In this document: positions 16,180-25,022 of the stretch, piece by piece
Numbering within the stretch: position 1 is the stretch's first letter
Layout: each line of letters starts with the position of its first letter
Source of the DNA: Mucilaginibacter sp.
GTDB taxonomy: Bacteria; Bacteroidota; Bacteroidia; Sphingobacteriales; Sphingobacteriaceae
Length of the DNA stretch: 64,000 nt
Reading direction: 5' to 3'
NCBI RefSeq assembly: GCF_025359345.1
Contig: NZ_JANYGQ010000017.1
Location: 124,001 to 188,000 of the forward strand
Program-made: the position numbers and the translations under genes
The notes under the pieces: model-generated
What the model saw: only the letters and a program-made list of their open reading frames with translations
What the model was told of the DNA's origin: nothing
Databases searched by the model: none

Positions 16180-18816
16180 GTGAGGAAATACGTTTTATTC
16201 GTCCTGTTATTGTGCTTTTCGGCGACCGCATTTTGCCAGAAAAAATCGTCGGTCACGCTGGTAAAATCGCGGGAGACATTTGGAGTGAAGCGCAACGGCA
16301 AAGATTTGATTAAAGTTTACCAGGGAACTTTTAAGCAGGATTTCAGCACCCTCACTTCAGATAGTGCCTACTTTTATCCGCAGGATAACGCATTCGATGC
16401 CTTTGGCAACGTGGTAATAAACCAGGGCGACACGCTGCACATATTTTCGGACAAGCTGAATTATAACGGTAACACGAAAATAGCCATACTTACCGACAAC
16501 GTAAAAATGGTTGATAAAGACGCCACGCTTACTACTAATCATTTAACCTACAACACGGCCACACGCATTGGTACCTATACCGATGGGGGCAAGCTGGTGA
16601 ACAAAGATAATACGCTTTTAAGTAAAAATGGCTACTACTTTGCCTTTACCCGCGACTCGTATTTCCGTTATGATGTATCGCTCACTACACCCGATGCACT
16701 GGTTAAAACCGATACAATGCGGTATAATACAGGTACTAAAATTGCCTATTTTTATGGGCCAACGCATATTTATAGCCTCGGCAAAGACAAAACTCCAAAG
16801 ACCAAAAAGAGCGATACCGCTAAAAAGGACAGGGACACGCTTTACACGGAAAACGGGCAATATAATACGGTTACGGAGCAGGCGGCTTTCGGGAAAAACA
16901 ACCTTTATACTTCGGGCACAAAATCCTTAAAAGGCGATAGTTTGTTTTATGATAAGCTGAAAGGCTATGGCCGGGCAGTTAAACATGTAACGTTTACCGA
17001 CAAGGAACAGAAAACCACCATCAAAGGCAATTTAGGTACGTACTTTAAAGATGAAGAGCGAACGGTAATGACCGAAGACCCTTACATAATTATTGTTACG
17101 GAAAAAAAAGATACCACTAAAACCGACTCGCTGGCGAAAGCTGATTCTGTTAGGAAAGCCGATTCGGTATTTAAGATAAACCCCGGCAAAAATAAGGGCA
17201 CCATTAACATGGCGAAGCTGATAAAGCAAACCGTGCCCGGGAAGACAGACACTGTTGCCAATACCCGCAAATATAACCCGGCCTTGATAAAAGATGGCAA
17301 GCTGAAAGTTGATACCGTACTTAAAAAGCTGCATGCCGATACCGATGTTATCCGTAAAAAGATAGACTCCGTTGTAAAAAAGCCGCCGGTTAATGTAAAA
17401 ACCAATAATTTGAAAACGGTGCAGGCCAAAATAATTCCGGGGAAATCAAAACCGGTGACCAAGCCCGGGATAACTCCATTGAGGCGTGGGCAGCCGGTGT
17501 ATGATAAGGAACCTGTTACTACTGTTGTAAAGAAAGATACGAGCCGCCTTAAACGCGATTCGGTTTATATGTCGGCAGATACGATTGAAACCCGGATCTT
17601 AACTTATAAGGACTTAAAGATATACCAGGAAAAACAACGACTGGCGCATATAAGGGATACTTCGGCGAAGCCGAAGAAGAAAGTGCCGGAATCGAAATTT
17701 TTAACAGCTGTGCCGGCAGGCGTGCCATTGGATACTACTTTTCACCATCGCGATTTTTTTGGCAAGCCCAAACCAGTGGTAAAAAAGGCGCCGCCCGCAC
17801 CAAGCAAAAGACAACTTTTGGCCGATAGCCTTCGAAAAAAGAAGTTTGACGACTCGGTTACCATGGCGAAGAAGCTTGAACCGCTTGATACTGCGCGTAT
17901 ACGTATTGTAATAGGCCACCATCACTTTAAAATGTTTAAATCGGATCTGCAAGCCAAAGCGGACTCGATGTTCTACAGCAATGCCGATTCCACCATTCGC
18001 TGTTATGTGAACCCGATTATATGGACCCAGGGCTCGCAACTAACCGGTGACACGGTGTATATGCAGATGAAGCATAAAAAGATGGACAACATGACGATGT
18101 TCCCGCATGCCTTTATTGTGAATATTGAGAAGGATGACTCCGTACATTTTAACCAAACGGGCGGCAAAAAAATGCGCGGCTATTTTAAGGATGATAAGCT
18201 GCACCAGATGTTTATTGATGGCAATGCTGAAAGTATTTATTTTGCACGCGACAGCGGGAGCACAAAAGTAACCGGTATGGAGCGGTCATTAAGCACCCGC
18301 ATAAGTGTTGATTTTGAGAACAACCAGGCAACCCGTATAGGGTTTTATTTAAAACCGGAGCATAAATACACGCCTATTGCTAAAGTTGTGGATGATGATA
18401 AAATACTAAAAGGCTTTATATGGAAGCCAAAAGAACGGCCCATCTCGAAGGAGTCGATTATTCCTTCGTACACCAAAAAGGCTGAAGCGAAAGCTGCAAA
18501 GGAAAAAGCAAAGGCTGGCAAAGCGGGAGATAAAAAATTGCCGGATGGAAAAGCAGTTAAAGATACTACAGCTAAGTCGCTGCAGAAACTGCCGGGTGTT
18601 AAGGCCGCCAAGGATAGTTTAAATAAACTACCCTCAAAATTGCCGGGGGTAAAAGCCGTTGCCGATAGTGTGAATAAGATGATTCAAAAATCGCCGGCGA
18701 TAAAATCGGCGAAAGACAGCCTGCTTAAGGGTGCTCCGGTAAAACTACCCGGCAACAAAGCCTCAAAAGATTCGGTAAATGGTAAGCCGGTTTTGAAAAA
18801 AACCACCGAACAATAG
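16180..18816 (+). CDS. OstA/LptA-like envelope protein with a long Lys/Asp-rich insertion
   Basis: An 878-residue exported protein. GTG at 16180 is the only start that keeps the signal peptide (RKYVLFVLLLCFSATAFCQ). The region of about 20-310 has stacked OstA/LptA beta-jellyroll repeats (DSAYFYPQDNAFDAFGNVVINQGDT, with LYTENGQYNTVTEQAAFGKN); a further OstA-like stretch lies at about 570-740. Between and after them are long linkers of repeated K-A-D-S and K-T-D-T words, and the last 120 residues are low-complexity (KLPGVKAAKDS repeated). OstA-like proteins move lipopolysaccharide across the periplasm. The role of the extra linkers is unknown. It may be transcribed without a leader. Confidence 0.85.
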   Translation: MRKYVLFVLLLCFSATAFCQKKSSVTLVKSRETFGVKRNGKDLIKVYQGTFKQDFSTLTSDSAYFYPQDNAFDAFGNVVINQGDTLHIFSDKLNYNGNTKIAILTDNVKMVDKDATLTTNHLTYNTATRIGTYTDGGKLVNKDNTLLSKNGYYFAFTRDSYFRYDVSLTTPDALVKTDTMRYNTGTKIAYFYGPTHIYSLGKDKTPKTKKSDTAKKDRDTLYTENGQYNTVTEQAAFGKNNLYTSGTKSLKGDSLFYDKLKGYGRAVKHVTFTDKEQKTTIKGNLGTYFKDEERTVMTEDPYIIIVTEKKDTTKTDSLAKADSVRKADSVFKINPGKNKGTINMAKLIKQTVPGKTDTVANTRKYNPALIKDGKLKVDTVLKKLHADTDVIRKKIDSVVKKPPVNVKTNNLKTVQAKIIPGKSKPVTKPGITPLRRGQPVYDKEPVTTVVKKDTSRLKRDSVYMSADTIETRILTYKDLKIYQEKQRLAHIRDTSAKPKKKVPESKFLTAVPAGVPLDTTFHHRDFFGKPKPVVKKAPPAPSKRQLLADSLRKKKFDDSVTMAKKLEPLDTARIRIVIGHHHFKMFKSDLQAKADSMFYSNADSTIRCYVNPIIWTQGSQLTGDTVYMQMKHKKMDNMTMFPHAFIVNIEKDDSVHFNQTGGKKMRGYFKDDKLHQMFIDGNAESIYFARDSGSTKVTGMERSLSTRISVDFENNQATRIGFYLKPEHKYTPIAKVVDDDKILKGFIWKPKERPISKESIIPSYTKKAEAKAAKEKAKAGKAGDKKLPDGKAVKDTTAKSLQKLPGVKAAKDSLNKLPSKLPGVKAVADSVNKMIQKSPAIKSAKDSLLKGAPVKLPGNKASKDSVNGKPVLKKTTEQ

Positions 18817-18870
18817 GTATGAGCTTATAAAATTGAAGATTACACTTCAATATTTCTTCGATGGAATTAT

Positions 18871-18878
18871 TACATTTG
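18871..18878 (+). promoter_or_regulatory. Possible -7 box for the 54-residue gene
   Basis: TACATTTG fits TAnnTTTG and lies 18 bases before the ATG at 18897, with no obvious -33 box. Confidence 0.45.
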
Positions 18879-18896
18879 TAATATAATACTTACAAA

Positions 18897-19061
18897 ATGA
18901 GCGACAAGGATTTTGAAAAGCTAATGGATATAGCTAAAATGCAGCTTGAAGAGGTTAAAAAAATGACCAAAAAAGAGGCAATCGCATCCCTTCATGATGC
19001 GGGTATCTTAACAAAAAAAGGAAAGTTTACTAAACCTTATGCCATTTTAGAACAGAAATAA
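18897..19061 (+). CDS. 54-residue helical protein upstream of an ART-like gene (candidate antitoxin)
   Basis: ATG 18897 to TAA 19061 gives MSDKDFEKLMDIAKMQLEE and so on, 54 residues. It has two or three predicted helices, then the segment ASLHDAGILTKKGKFTKPY, which looks like a short partner-binding tail. It is charged (about one third Lys, Asp or Glu), lacks a signal peptide and lies 21 bp upstream of the ART-like gene on the same strand with its own promoter-like box. This order (small gene first) is typical of toxin-antitoxin pairs. The antitoxin role is my inference only. Confidence 0.7.
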   Translation: MSDKDFEKLMDIAKMQLEEVKKMTKKEAIASLHDAGILTKKGKFTKPYAILEQK

Positions 19062-19082
19062 CAGTATTGAACCTGCCTTACT

Positions 19083-19715
19083 ATGTATGATATCCGGCCC
19101 AATAGTATTATTGGTTTTCACGGTTGCGATTTAAGTGTACGTGACCATCTGATAAACAATCCCAACAATATTGAAATAAGCAGAGAACCGCACGATTGGT
19201 TAGGCCATGGGATGTACTTTTGGGAAAACAACTATACGCGTGCGATGGAATGGGCAGAGCAAAAGGCGACAGGCGGAAAAATTAAAAACCCAGCCGTTCT
19301 CGGAGCTATATTGCAGCTTGGCCACTGTTGCGATTTTTTAGATTCTAAATATTTACGGCTTATAAAGCAATACCATGAAATGATGAAGGAAGGGTATGAA
19401 ATAGCTGGTAAAAATCTTCCACAAAATATTGACGCTACCGGAGACAGACATCATGATAAATTACTAAGGATTTTAGATTGTGCGGTTATTGAATATATGC
19501 ACAACAGAACTATTAAGCTTTATAACAAGGAAATAGCCGATAACGATTTCAGTACCACAAAAATATTCGACTCAACCCGCGGCGTTTTTACCGAAGGGGG
19601 CCCTGCATTCGCAGGTGCAGGAATTTTGGAAAAGAGCCATATCCAGGTATGTATTCGCAATATGAATTGCATAAAAGGATTTTTTATCCCACGCGATGAA
19701 ATTTCATTTCCTTAA
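19083..19715 (+). CDS. Putative ADP-ribosyltransferase-fold protein (PARP/DUF3990-like), candidate toxin
   Basis: 210 residues, no signal peptide or membrane helix. The N-terminus has the ART pattern: H13 in IIGFHGCD, then DWLGHGMYFWE with Y45, followed by the helix TRAMEWAEQKA. This resembles the PARP signature H-G-(T/S) ... G-x-G-I-Y-F-A ... A. The third catalytic position could be E171 (TEGG), E183 or Q188 in ILEKSHIQVCIRN; I cannot decide. The middle (80-150) is helical. If correct it would transfer ADP-ribose from NAD to a cellular target. It follows a 54-residue partner by 21 bp. The fold is inferred from motifs only. Confidence 0.6.
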   Translation: MYDIRPNSIIGFHGCDLSVRDHLINNPNNIEISREPHDWLGHGMYFWENNYTRAMEWAEQKATGGKIKNPAVLGAILQLGHCCDFLDSKYLRLIKQYHEMMKEGYEIAGKNLPQNIDATGDRHHDKLLRILDCAVIEYMHNRTIKLYNKEIADNDFSTTKIFDSTRGVFTEGGPAFAGAGILEKSHIQVCIRNMNCIKGFFIPRDEISFP

Positions 19716-19747
19716 TTAACAGGTATATTCGCCGCAAATAAATTCGC

Positions 19748-20977
19748 ATGGAAACCGAATCACCTTTGCCGCTTACCGCCGACACTAAACAACTTGCCCA
19801 ACAAACAGTATTCCCCATCCTGTTTACCATCAGTTTTGCGCACCTCATTAATGATATGCTGCAATCGGTTATCCCCTCAATTTATCCATTAATTAAGGGA
19901 GAATTTCATTTAACCTTTGCACAGGTAGGGTTAATAGCGTTTACCTATCAAATTGTCGCTTCTATCTTACAGCCTTTTGTTGGCTTTTATACCGACCGTA
20001 AGCCAAGGCCATTCTCATTGCCGGTAGGCATGGGGCTTACCCTTACGGGCTTATTAATTGCATCTATGGCATCAAGCTACTATACTATTTTGGTAGCGGT
20101 CGGTTTTATCGGCCTGGGCTCGTCCATATTTCACCCTGAATCGTCACGGGTAGCACATTTGGCTTCTGGCGGCAGGAAGGGGCTGGCGCAATCCATTTTT
20201 CAACTGGGAGGTAATGCAGGCAGTGCTATTGGCCCTTTGCTGGCGGCTATTATAATTGCGCCTTACGGGCAGTTTAATGTAATATGGTTTTGCATAGCTG
20301 CGTTTGTTGGGATATTAGTATTGCTGCAAATTGGCAAATGGTACCGCGACCGCCTGGCATACAACGCAAAAAACAAAACCGTGCACAGCGAATATCATAA
20401 CCACAACCTGTCGCGCAAACGGGTAATGTTTTCACTGGCAGTACTATTGGTGCTAATATTTTCAAAGTTTTTTTACCTGAGCAGCATCACCAGTTATTAC
20501 ACTTTTTTCCTTATCCATAAGTTTCATTTAACTATACAACACTCGCAGGTTTACCTGTTCCTGTTTTTGGGTGCGGTGGCGGCCGGCACTGTTATCGGCG
20601 GTCCGCTGGGCGACCGTTTTGGCCGCAAGTACATCATTTGGATTTCCATCCTGGGTGTGGCGCCTTTTACCATGCTGCTGCCTTATGTGCCGTTATTCTG
20701 GACAGCTGTGTTGTCTGTGGTAATCGGCTTAATACTGTCGTCGGCTTTCTCGGCCATATTGGTTTATGCTACCGATCTGGTGCCGGGTAAAGTAGGTTTA
20801 ATAGCAGGGTTATTTTTTGGACTTGCCTTTGGCATGGGCGGACTTGGCTCAGCTGTATTGGGTAAAGTTGCTGATATGACCAGCATTGAGTATGTGTTTA
20901 AAATATGCGCGTTTTTACCGCTGATAGGTATTTTTACGGCGTTTCTGCCTAATATCGAACATAAAAAGAAATTGTAA
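19748..20977 (+). CDS. MFS exporter of the fosmidomycin-resistance (Fsr) family
   Basis: A 409-residue integral membrane protein with about 12 helices. The opening FTISFAHLINDMLQSVIPSIYPLI is characteristic of the Fsr-like branch of the major facilitator superfamily. MFS loop motifs appear as GFYTDRKPRPF (loop 2-3) and GPLGDRFGRKYIIW (loop 8-9). Fsr pumps fosmidomycin outward with protons; other relatives have unknown substrates, so the substrate here is open. The gene starts 32 bp after the ART-like gene, but the two are probably unrelated in function. Confidence 0.88.
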   Translation: METESPLPLTADTKQLAQQTVFPILFTISFAHLINDMLQSVIPSIYPLIKGEFHLTFAQVGLIAFTYQIVASILQPFVGFYTDRKPRPFSLPVGMGLTLTGLLIASMASSYYTILVAVGFIGLGSSIFHPESSRVAHLASGGRKGLAQSIFQLGGNAGSAIGPLLAAIIIAPYGQFNVIWFCIAAFVGILVLLQIGKWYRDRLAYNAKNKTVHSEYHNHNLSRKRVMFSLAVLLVLIFSKFFYLSSITSYYTFFLIHKFHLTIQHSQVYLFLFLGAVAAGTVIGGPLGDRFGRKYIIWISILGVAPFTMLLPYVPLFWTAVLSVVIGLILSSAFSAILVYATDLVPGKVGLIAGLFFGLAFGMGGLGSAVLGKVADMTSIEYVFKICAFLPLIGIFTAFLPNIEHKKKL

Positions 20978-21032
20978 ACTACGCTCAAACATAACCTGTT
21001 ATCGATTTGTTATTCGTGGTAAATTATTTATC

Positions 21033-21269
21033 ATGAATGCAAAAGCTGCAGTTAGCATGCTAACTATTTACCTGGTTGCTTATGTAATTGTTTTTGCCAC
21101 AGGCTACTATGTTACCCTGCTGGCCTACATGTTCCTGGTGTCGCCGGTGTTTTTAATAGCTACGGTGTATTTTGTATTGACTGATACTACGCACGCCTAC
21201 CCCGAACTTGGTGAGGGCGAAGAGTGGGGTTACGGTGATAAGGACAAAAGCGAACTGGGTGTATTTTAA
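21033..21269 (+). CDS. Small two-helix membrane protein, function unknown
   Basis: 78 residues. Two membrane helices at about 8-28 and 30-50 are followed by an acidic Tyr/Gly-rich tail (PELGEGEEWGYGDKDKSELG). No family recognised. It lies 55 bp after the Fsr-like gene on the same strand. The clear hydrophobic pattern and normal codon use support a real gene. Confidence 0.65.
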   Translation: MNAKAAVSMLTIYLVAYVIVFATGYYVTLLAYMFLVSPVFLIATVYFVLTDTTHAYPELGEGEEWGYGDKDKSELGVF

Positions 21270-21285
21270 CAGGTGGTGCCTATTT

Positions 21286-21483
21286 TCACCAGGTGAACTT
21301 TTTTTGTACGATATAAGTCTTACGGCAAAAAGTGCAGTAATACTTCCGTATGTCGAGAAAGAAGAGGAAGAACTTAACGAACCAGCCTCTGTGCTTTTTA
21401 CAATTGAAATCATCGCCGCACGAAGGGCAAAAATGAATGTATTTTAGTTTTACTACTGTTTTCAAGAACGCGTATTTTTCCAT
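21286..21483 (-). CDS. Small zinc-ribbon-like protein
   Basis: With the start at 21483 (MEKYAFLKTVVKLKYIHFC) the product has 65 residues; an in-frame ATG at 21525 would add 14. Two Cys pairs, CPSCG and CTFC, about 29 residues apart, suggest a zinc ribbon, with a hydrophobic stretch (WFVKFFLFFLDI) between them. Short proteins of this shape are common in Sphingobacteriaceae, with no known role. It is convergent with the gene at 21033-21269. Reading frames on the other strand here look like shadows. Confidence 0.55.
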   Translation of the reverse strand: MEKYAFLKTVVKLKYIHFCPSCGDDFNCKKHRGWFVKFFLFFLDIRKYYCTFCRKTYIVQKKFTW

Positions 21484-21643
21484 TTTACGGAAAATGCTGC
21501 TGAATGGTTTTCTGCTATCAAACACTTAAGGGAATAATGAATGCTGTAGCCGAACGGCCGGTGGAAAAAAACTAACCGCTAATCTCCAGCCTCTAAACTC
21601 TAATCACTATCTTGCAGTCTAATTACCAATTCATTTCCAAACG

Positions 21644-22780
21644 ATGAGAAAATTCCTGATACTGATTGCGCTGCTGTGCCCGGTGCTTATTTATGCTCAA
21701 AAAAAGAAAGGGCCGCCAACAACTTTTGATTTGCTGATAGGCACTTACACCAAGGGCAAAAGCAAAGGCATTTACGTGTACCGCTTTTATGCCGAGAAAG
21801 GCCGGCTTGAATATTTAAATGAAATTGACGGCGTAAGCAATCCATCATATCTTACCGTTACAAACGATAACAAATTTGTTTACGCAGTAAACGAAGACGG
21901 TAAACAAGGCGAAGTAAGCGCTTTTAAATTTAATGCAAGGCTGGGTAAACTGGAGTTTATAAACAAGCAATCGTCGCTGGGCGCCGATCCGTGTTATATT
22001 TCGGTTGATAAGGACCAGAAAAATGCATTTATAGCCAATTACAGCAGCGGCACCATTGCGGTATTGCCAATTAATAAAGACGGCTCATTAGCCAATGGCA
22101 TACAATCCATGCACGATGACGGGCATGGCGTAAATAAAGAGCGCCAGGAATCAGCCCACGTACATACCGCAGTGCTATCGCCAGATGAAAAATATTTGCT
22201 TTATACCGATTTAGGTACTGATAAACTGCATGTAACCCGTTATCGCCCGGGCAAGGAAAGCCCTCTAACTGATGCAAAACCACCGTTTGTTAGTGTAACA
22301 CCCGGTGACGGACCACGTCATCTTGTTTTTTCGAATGATAAAAAGCGGGTTTACCTGTTAACCGAAATGGGTTCGAACATACATGTGTTTGATTACGACG
22401 GCGGTAAACTGAAAGAAAAACAAACAATATCGTTTTTAATGCCGGGCTTTAAAGGTAAAACCGCCGGAGCAGCTGTGCATATTTCACCTGATGGTAAATT
22501 TCTGTATGCTTCAAACAGGCTGGAGACTAATACCATAACAGCCTTTGCAATAAATGAAGAAACCGGCGAACTTAGCCAGGTAGACCAGATTTCGACCTTT
22601 GGAAAAAACCCGCGCGATTTTGCCATCGACCCGAACGGCAACTTTTTGGTTGTAGCTAACCAGGACAGCGACAGCATTTTCGTCTACAAAATAAATAAGG
22701 AAACCGGCAAGTTAAACTTGTTACAAGGCAGGCTTGAAATTGGTAACCCGGTTTGTTTGAAATTTACGCCGGCAGAATAA
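21644..22780 (+). CDS. Secreted lactonase-family beta-propeller (6-phosphogluconolactonase YbhE-like)
   Basis: A 378-residue protein with a signal peptide ending near YAQ. It forms a seven-bladed propeller of the Lactonase (PF10282) family: LIGTYTKGKSKGIYVYRF, NPSYLTVTNDNKFVYAVNEDG, HVHTAVLSPDEKYLLYTDLG, GPRHLVFSNDKKRVYLLTE and NPRDFAIDPNGNFLVVANQDS. E. coli Pgl of this fold hydrolyses 6-phosphogluconolactone in the cytoplasm; the exported Bacteroidota forms must act on another substrate. A terminator shared with the next, convergent gene follows. Confidence 0.9.
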   Translation: MRKFLILIALLCPVLIYAQKKKGPPTTFDLLIGTYTKGKSKGIYVYRFYAEKGRLEYLNEIDGVSNPSYLTVTNDNKFVYAVNEDGKQGEVSAFKFNARLGKLEFINKQSSLGADPCYISVDKDQKNAFIANYSSGTIAVLPINKDGSLANGIQSMHDDGHGVNKERQESAHVHTAVLSPDEKYLLYTDLGTDKLHVTRYRPGKESPLTDAKPPFVSVTPGDGPRHLVFSNDKKRVYLLTEMGSNIHVFDYDGGKLKEKQTISFLMPGFKGKTAGAAVHISPDGKFLYASNRLETNTITAFAINEETGELSQVDQISTFGKNPRDFAIDPNGNFLVVANQDSDSIFVYKINKETGKLNLLQGRLEIGNPVCLKFTPAE

Positions 22781-22800
22781 CGCAGGCGGTTGAAATAAGA

Positions 22801-22833
22801 AAGCCGGAGATTAGGAATAATCTCCGGCTTTTT
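22801..22833. terminator. Bidirectional intrinsic terminator
   Basis: AAGCCGGAGATTA (22801-22813) pairs with TAATCTCCGGCTT (22818-22830) and is followed by T on the plus strand. It lies between two convergent genes. Confidence 0.9.
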
Positions 22834-22854
22834 GCTTTATATGCTTTTGATTTC

Positions 22855-23343
22855 TTACTGCGTCTTTGCGAACGTATAAACAACATAAGCTGTTTTATTG
22901 CCCAATGCTACCGGCGATTTTAAAGTCATCGTAGTGCCATCGTTGGCTGCAACTACTAATTGGTAGCCTTGCGTTACTTTTTGGGCTTTGTCGCCTTCAA
23001 AAAGTTTTTTGAACTGGAATAATTGGTCGCTGCCTGCGCTGTTATTTACCGACCAGAATATTGTTTGCGAAGTACCGTCCTGTAAAGTATATGTACCATT
23101 GCCGCTATTGGTCAGTTTCCAGGTACTGCCCACAAAAGCTTGTGGCGGCGCCTGGTCAAATACGTTTTGAACTGCTTGCTGTACAATGCCCTCGTAATTA
23201 ACGCTACTGATGGTCCAGGTGCCGGTAAATTTACCGCGCGACACGTTGCTTGCGCCTGTAACTGCGTTTTTTGAACTTGAGCATGCCGAAATAATAAAGG
23301 TAAGGGCTAAAACTGTTAATGATAATTGAACTAATTTTTTCAT
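22855..23343 (-). CDS. Lipocalin-like lipoprotein
   Basis: 162 residues. The N-terminus is a lipoprotein signal (LALTFIISACSSSKN, lipidated Cys at about 21). The mature part has the strand pattern of lipocalin-like domains of Bacteroidota: GKFTGTWTISSVNYEG, then GSTWKLTNSGNGTYTL, then IFWSVNN and TMTLKSPVALGNKTAYVVYTF. Such proteins sit in the outer membrane and may carry small hydrophobic ligands; the ligand is unknown. Transcribed alone from the minus strand. Confidence 0.75.
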   Translation of the reverse strand: MKKLVQLSLTVLALTFIISACSSSKNAVTGASNVSRGKFTGTWTISSVNYEGIVQQAVQNVFDQAPPQAFVGSTWKLTNSGNGTYTLQDGTSQTIFWSVNNSAGSDQLFQFKKLFEGDKAQKVTQGYQLVVAANDGTTMTLKSPVALGNKTAYVVYTFAKTQ

Positions 23344-23430
23344 GAGTATGTAGTATCTTTCCCATGCACAAGCATAAACCCTGCCAAAGTAATGGCCGCC
23401 GCAATATTGTAGCGAATAATTTTAAGCGAT

Positions 23431-24570
23431 TTAAGCTTTCTCCTTTACCTTTTCCAACACCTCTAAATAGTAATTCTCATACACAGGCAGTATATTAGCC
23501 AAATCAAACAATTTGGCCCGTGCCAGGGCATTTTCTTTAAAAGTTGTTAGGCGTTCTTCGTCTTCTAAAATATAAATGGATCTTTCGGCCATACCGTCTA
23601 CGTCGCCTACATCTCTTAGAAAGCCTGTTTCGCCATCTATGTTTAATTCGGGCAAACCACCGGCATTTGAGCTTACTACAGGCACTTTGCAGGCCATGGC
23701 CTCTAAGGCTGCCAAGCCGAAGCTTTCAGACTCTGATGGCATTAAAAACAGGTCAGACACTGACAGGATTTCTTCCACGGCATCTTGTTTACCTAAAAAG
23801 CGTACATCGTTCCATACGTCCAGGTCGCGGCACATTTGTTCGCAGTATGAACGCTCAACACCGTCGCCCACCATTAGCAGTTTGGCCGGAATTTTCTTTA
23901 CTATTTTGGCAAAGATCTTCACAACATCCTGGGTGCGCTTTACCTTGCGGAAATTGGATGTATGCACAATAATTTTTTCGCCTGATGGTGCTATTGCCTT
24001 TTTAAAATGATCCTTGGCTTTCAGGTTAAAGCGGTTTAGATCGATAAAGTTGGGGATTACCCTGATATCGTTTTCTATTTCAAAAAAGCTAAAGGTATCA
24101 TTCCGCAAATGTTCAGACACCGCTGTTACCCCGTCTGATTTGTTGATAGAGAAGGTAACCACCGGTTTAAATGTACGGTCTTTACCCACCAGCGTAATAT
24201 CAGTACCATGCAGGGTAGTAACCACCGGTATGTAGATACCATAGGTCATTAATATTTGCTTGGCCATAAACGCTGCTGATGCATGCGGGATGGCATAGTG
24301 TACGTGCAATATATCCAGCTTTTCGAACCTTACCACATCAACCAGCCTGCTTGCCAGGGCCAGCTCATAGGGCGGAAAATCAAAAAGCGGGTAGTTTGAT
24401 ACAGATACTTCGTGATAAAAAAGATTTTCAGAGAAAAGGTCGAGCCGGGCGGGCTGGTTATAGGTAACAAAATGCACCTGGTGACCGCGGTCGGCAAGGG
24501 CCTTACCCAACTCGGTGGCAACAACCCCGCTTCCGCCAAAGGTTGGATAACAAACTATTCCAATTTTCAT
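23431..24570 (-). CDS. bshA: N-acetyl-alpha-D-glucosaminyl L-malate synthase BshA
   Basis: A 379-residue GT4 glycosyltransferase. The opening KIGIVCYPTFGGSGVVATELGKALA and the block FFEIENDIRVIPNFIDLNRF are typical of BshA, and the donor-site motif SESESFGLAALEAMACKVPVVSS holds the GT4 EX7E pair. It joins N-acetylglucosamine from UDP-GlcNAc to L-malate, the first step of bacillithiol synthesis. Bacillithiol is the low-molecular-weight thiol of many Bacteroidota. BshB and BshC are not in the window. Confidence 0.92.
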   Translation of the reverse strand: MKIGIVCYPTFGGSGVVATELGKALADRGHQVHFVTYNQPARLDLFSENLFYHEVSVSNYPLFDFPPYELALASRLVDVVRFEKLDILHVHYAIPHASAAFMAKQILMTYGIYIPVVTTLHGTDITLVGKDRTFKPVVTFSINKSDGVTAVSEHLRNDTFSFFEIENDIRVIPNFIDLNRFNLKAKDHFKKAIAPSGEKIIVHTSNFRKVKRTQDVVKIFAKIVKKIPAKLLMVGDGVERSYCEQMCRDLDVWNDVRFLGKQDAVEEILSVSDLFLMPSESESFGLAALEAMACKVPVVSSNAGGLPELNIDGETGFLRDVGDVDGMAERSIYILEDEERLTTFKENALARAKLFDLANILPVYENYYLEVLEKVKEKA

Positions 24571-24730
24571 TAATGCTGTTTAAGTCGACACTAACCAGCT
24601 GCAACTAATTGGTTGTTTTTTGCCCTGCTGATTAATTATACAAGTTTAACAGCAATTTATGGGAATAGTGTTAACCGGATGTAAAATGATTTTGGCGGAT
24701 TTCGGAATTCGGATGTTCGATTTCGGAATT

Positions 24731-24937
24731 AAATGGTTTGGTGCGCTTCCCGAAATAAATTCGGGACAGGCAGTTCCCCTCCCTGGAGGGGGCGCGATGG
24801 ATCTGTGTTGTGGCAGGGGTGGGTTCGCCGCCATGCTCAGTAGAAAAACTAAATGGTTTGGTGCGCTTAGTTCCCCTCCCTGGAGGGGGCGCGATGGATT
24901 GGTGTCGTGGCAGGGGTGGGTTCGCCGCCATGCTCAC
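24731..24937. repeat. Imperfect direct repeat of about 100 bases
   Basis: AAATGGTTTGGTGCGCTT at 24731 recurs at 24851, and both copies go on with TTCCCCTCCCTGGAGGGGG, CGCGATGGAT and GCAGGGGTGGGTTCGCCGCC. The first copy carries an extra 22-base palindromic insert (CCCGAAATAAATTCGGGACA). The CCTCC-TGGAGG core is itself a small hairpin of a type common between Bacteroidota genes. Confidence 0.8.
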
Positions 24938-24946
24938 TCACCCACC

Positions 24947-25022
24947 GTCATTGCGAGGAACGAAGCAACCTCTACGTAGGACAATCAATGAAACTTCATG
25001 ATGTTGGGACCTTACAGCCCCA
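24947..25022 (+). repeat. Dispersed repeat CATTGCGAGGAACGAAGCAA, copy 1
   Basis: GTCATTGCGAGGAACGAAGC is followed by AACCTCTACG, GACAATCAATGA and later TTACAGCC. The same order recurs at 33293-33360 and 33658-33735, and a reversed part at about 33774-33800. Confidence 0.85.

Noticed and set aside
24646..24979. Several overlapping frames of 60-106 residues in 24646-25001
   Set aside because: All read the direct repeat; the same peptide words recur in different frames, as expected for repeats.
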